A DNA stretch of 64,000 nucleotides from Physcomitrium patens (Eukaryota; Streptophyta; Bryopsida; Funariales; Funariaceae), in assembly GCF_000002425.4 (NCBI RefSeq), contig NC_037254.1, positions 15,784,712 through 15,848,711 on the forward strand, given 5' to 3'. Positions 60,231-64,000 of this stretch are shown piece by piece (the stretch's first letter is position 1; the number at the start of each line of letters is the position of its first letter). The notes beneath the pieces were generated by a model that saw only the letters and a list, made by a program, of their open reading frames with translations, searched no databases and was not told the origin of the DNA. Both the position numbers and the translations under genes were made by a program.

Positions 60231-63200
60231 GCAAGTTTGCCCCAGTCCCATCCCAGAGACTCTGTGCAGTTTGCTGCCGAACATGATGCTCAGTCGCTGA
60301 ATTTCCTTGAAGAAGTCACAGAAGGGGTGACGCCACTTTTGCAGCAGGTTGGTGCAACAGGGGCTCGATTCTCGTCACCAGAACCCCATCGCTGGCCGTG
60401 GTGTTGTCTTTCTCGCTCAATAATGTTCTTCACCAGAGACTGAGTGGGTACATATCAAGTACCTGCAGAGTTAACGTTCATTGCTTTCCTCAAGGATCGA
60501 GTCCCAAGCAAAGGAGTTTAACTTCCTTGCAATTTCCCCGTGGAGGAGGATTCCATGATTCTGACCAGAGCTGGCTTGCTTGCTTGTCAGAGCAAATGCA
60601 CCTTCCGGGGTCTGGCGTAGGCCTCCGAAATAATCTAGAGGTTTAGAAAGAGCTCCTACCAAGGGCTGGAGAAGGGTGGTCAAGCAGCTGCCGACATAAG
60701 GGACCCTTAGACGAGATTTGACCCATGTTCCAAAACGCGTGGAGTCCAGGAATGGCCTGCCCCATCCCGCGGCGATGGAGATGGGTTCCATTTCCTCATA
60801 TCGACGGGTTTCAAATAGCATCGTGAGTTCGTTCAGGGGAGGGCGTCGTCCCCACGGCCCCACCACTTTCCACAACGAAGTTTTCGTCTACGATCTGATC
60901 TGGAGGAGTTTTCAAGCTACTGCAGCTGTTGTGGTCTATAAAATTTGGTACTCACTGCTGCCCCAGTTCCCTCATACCGGAATAGGATGAACATTTACCC
61001 TTCCAGAGAGACTTCCGTGCACCAATAGAAATACGGAAACCTCCAGCTATCTATTAAGTAGCATATATGAATGCTCAGGTAATCCTATCGCGGTGCGAAA
61101 ATAATCGGAATCCTTGCATGTGCGCCTCTGCTCAACTCCAATCATGGAGCCCCGACTGACGTCTCTATGATTGGACTGCTTGAGCCTACTGATAAAGTGA
61201 TACCTGGACAAATGCCCACGTAGCATTGTGTTTGTTTGTGTATGTGTGTGTTTATTTTTTGATTTTTCTTTTTATACTTTCATGAAACTGATTGAACATC
61301 GCACACTCAAGTACACATTCAAGGTGTCGTAGGCAGCCAGTTCTTCGCGACGAGGCCAGCACTCGATCAAGTCGGCGATGCACATTCCTCGCTGTAACTC
61401 TAGAATGGAGTTTTTTAATTAAGAAGTTTTCAAATACATCCTTTACACATCTGGACCGAGTGTTCCCATCTGTAAGTCGAGCGGGTAAGGAAGGTGAGGA
61501 CGAGGGGCGGTGGGTATGGGTCAGTTGAAGCATGTGCACTACTCTGTCGCACTCCAATCATGGAGTAGCCTGTGGGGTCCGGTCGATGGCCAGCTTGTAC
61601 TGCGAGGATGATAGAGAGGAGGGGCACACCTCCTCTCCACGTAGGGGGGGGTGATCATGGCTTCCTGAAGCATTGTTCTGCCCTTTGTCATCCTTGCCGG
61701 CATGTTTTATCTTACAGCACCTCGCGTCTCGACCACCACATCCCGTTCGTGCTTCGTCGCTGGCGAAATCCTCATGATGCAGACCGGTGGAGGTAATGAC
61801 CAGCTTCCCGACAAGCTTAGGGGGGGAGCACTCTCCATCAGACAGATCAGACTGCGTAACAACATCCCTTGCTCGAGGTCGAAATTGTTGAACCGTTCTT
61901 CACAATCGAGTCCGTCCTTTTCAATCTATGCTCTTCCATCAACACACTTCAATTCCACAATCTATCAGAAGTTGAATGATCGCTAGCCCAAACTGAGATT
62001 CATTATTTCAGTATTAACTCCCCGTTTACTTCAAACAGTACAATCTAGAGTCCACAGCAGCGGGGATCCGAAGCAACAACGACAGGTTTGGACTTAATTT
62101 TCTAGATGTCCCTATATCTATAGAACCATCCGAGGCATCAATCAGTACATTCCGCATCTAACGCAGTCACTGAGCGAGTCATGTCTGCACACGTGAAGTT
62201 AGCTTCGTAAGCCGCTAGAAAAAAATATTAACAAAATGACCTAGGTAAACTTTTGGCAAGAGCACACCACAGCGCCGATCTGAACAAATAATACTTATAC
62301 TAATAATCTATAACAATAATGATGGTTTGTAAACAGGAATGCTGGAAACTTTGCCACGGTATTTCGGCGATGTACTACACTTACAACCTGTAATTTCGGA
62401 AGGAATTAGTAATTCACAGACATGGCGCCGGATTATGGGGGCACGTTTTGAATTTTATTTGAATGATCGATCGACACTCGGTGTGTCATGTGTGGACAAC
62501 TCACTGGTTGGTACCAGGACACCTTAAAAAGACAGTTTACAAATTCAGTCCAAGCATCATCCTTTGACAAAATCTACACTTTGTTCATTGTAAAAAGTCC
62601 TTGACAATTTGAGTATGAATATATACGAGTTCCCCCCATTGAAAACATGTAAAATTTCGCCGAATGTAAAGCATTTTGAACTATTCCACTCGATTAGCTT
62701 CATTGTCTATGAAGTTTAAATTCATGTACAGAATGCCCATGGATTCATTTCTTTATTTATTAATTTTCTTTTTTAAAAAATACTCAAATCAATTGGAACT
62801 CTTTAAATGCGTGCGTGGTGCTCTTTTGCATAACGTGAATCAAGTTGGATTGGTGCTCCCTGGCATGTTAAGCTCGAAGTGGGATTCAAATAAAAACCAA
62901 AACGATTTGAGCATACTCTCTGGGTTACAAAAAGTAAATAATAATAACTGTTTCGCACACAAATCTCATGCATGAAAAGATGAAGAAAATGTCTGGAGTT
63001 AAACCCAATCATTAAAATAGTCAAATCCAAATGATAAACTCTTTCCCTGAAAGCAGGGATCAATTAGTGCAATTAGTTCTTATGCAAACGTATGTTGCCA
63101 TCAGGAATCGGGAATATCTCTACTGTTCCGGACGCGCCTGCAGACAATTTCACTTTATATTTTATTTATTAATTTCAAATATATAATGCCTATTAAATTT

Positions 63201-64000
63201 TACCGATTAATCGTAATTAGTTTACATATCGCTGGCTCCTCATTCTCTTGTTTTTCCTCGCCACCACCTGGCTGACAAACAGACGTGCAAACCTCACCCA
63301 TTCCCATGCTCGCTGTAGGCTGTCACTCACACGTTGTGTCTTTTCTTCCAGCAAGAGGGGCTGGGTCTAGCCCCGCATCAGTTCAGGCACTTACAACAGC
63401 AGGGAGGGGGGTACAGTAACTTTCCCTACTGATATGCTTCATGGTGGCCTATTTATATAACTAATTCCTCACTTGACATTCGGCAATCAAGGAGCGATCC
63501 ATCCAACGATCAGAGCAAAGGCGTAAGCTCGGCACAGAACCCTGCATGTGAGCAGTATCGGCAATGACCGAAGTGGGTGGATGAATGGGCTCTGGTTGAC
63601 ATTCAGGGCCTCGTGGGCTGACCGCAGTGGCTGATTGAATTGGTTGGTAGCTTCGGGGCTCAACACGGCCCCAACTTTTACAATAATCTAATTATTCCTC
63701 CCCACCCCTCCTCTGGGGTCCTCCCAACTTGCATCCACACATGCCTAGCACGAATTAACATCGCATTGGAGCTCTGTACCGATTCAACATGGCTGTCTGG
63801 CGATATTTAGCCGCATCGGATTTCTGCGGCAGGGGGAGGGCTTGCGAGGTACAGTGGTGGAATTGTGAACAGCACCGTGCCGCGCCTTATTCAATCGAAA
63901 CCCTAGTCCCCCCACCTTCTCCCTTTCTTAAAACAATAGATCAGAAAATAAGAAAAAGAAGAAAACATGAAAGGGGCACCTTCCGTTCCTCAGTCTCCTC
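60231..64000. other. GC-normal region without a recognised gene
   Basis: Base composition resembles the gene islands, yet no frame shows a family motif. The longest is 134 codons on the minus strand (60471-60875), opposed by an equally open plus frame. A 15-base motif ACTCCAATCATGGAG occurs at about 61136 and 61552. 63230-64000 has CT- and CA-rich stretches and could be the upstream region of a gene beyond the window. I cannot support a gene call here. Confidence 0.4.

Noticed and set aside
60471-60875. 134-codon minus-strand open frame
   Set aside because: No recognisable motif or start context, overlapped by an equally open plus-strand frame; GC-rich DNA favours long chance frames.
1-64000. 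tRNA and rRNA genes
   Set aside because: Looked for GGTTCGAATCC-type T-loops with paired arms and for conserved rRNA cores; none seen by eye, though a tRNA could be missed without a covariance search.

Overview
The window looks like nuclear DNA of a land plant, most likely a moss or another bryophyte. Three spliced host genes can be read through: a GDSL-type esterase/lipase, a two-domain (group I) WRKY transcription factor and the photosystem II extrinsic protein PsbP. They lie between long, very AT-rich tracts packed with LTR retrotransposons. The bryophyte assignment is an inference from the short introns, compact gene islands and abundant Ty3/gypsy chromoviruses; no organism-specific marker was found.

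Layout. 1-2946: AT-rich sequence, then a higher-GC stretch with a relic of a GDSL gene (about 1730-1910) and a 23-bp-stem foldback (2049-2105). 2947-8134: a Ty1/copia element with both LTRs and a 5-bp target duplication. 9433-11381: GDSL hydrolase gene, five exons. 11382-14470: intergenic. 14470-15679: higher-GC leader with upstream open frames. 15680-19898: WRKY gene, six exons; its third intron carries a decayed copy of the gene's own 3' end. 20935-21200: possible unassigned exon. 22055-23305: PsbP gene, three exons. 24300-34142: AT-rich desert with microsatellites. 34143-55234: nested Ty3/gypsy complex. An old chromovirus (C, + strand) is split by a younger one (A, - strand, 35487-41536, target duplication CTTAT). 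It is followed by a 3'-truncated chromovirus (B, - strand) with long open gag and pol frames, a pol fragment of another gypsy family (E), and another old chromovirus (D). 55235-64000: no gene recognised.

The most interesting observation concerns how the chromoviruses prime reverse transcription. In A and in B the site two bases inside the 5' LTR is complementary over 11 bases to an LTR segment 23-24 bases downstream of a TATA box, where the transcript should begin. A and B differ at three of the 11 positions and all three changes are matched in the partner segment. This is the arrangement of the self-priming Tf1/sushi group rather than of tRNA-primed elements. By contrast, the copia element has a primer-binding site matching the anticodon loop of initiator tRNA-Met, as in Drosophila copia.

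The host genes do not form a pathway: PsbP acts at the thylakoid lumen, the WRKY protein in the nucleus, and the GDSL enzyme is probably secreted. All are on the + strand and appear to be independent transcription units. Intron boundaries were placed by eye from frame continuity and GT-AG signals and have not been checked against transcripts.
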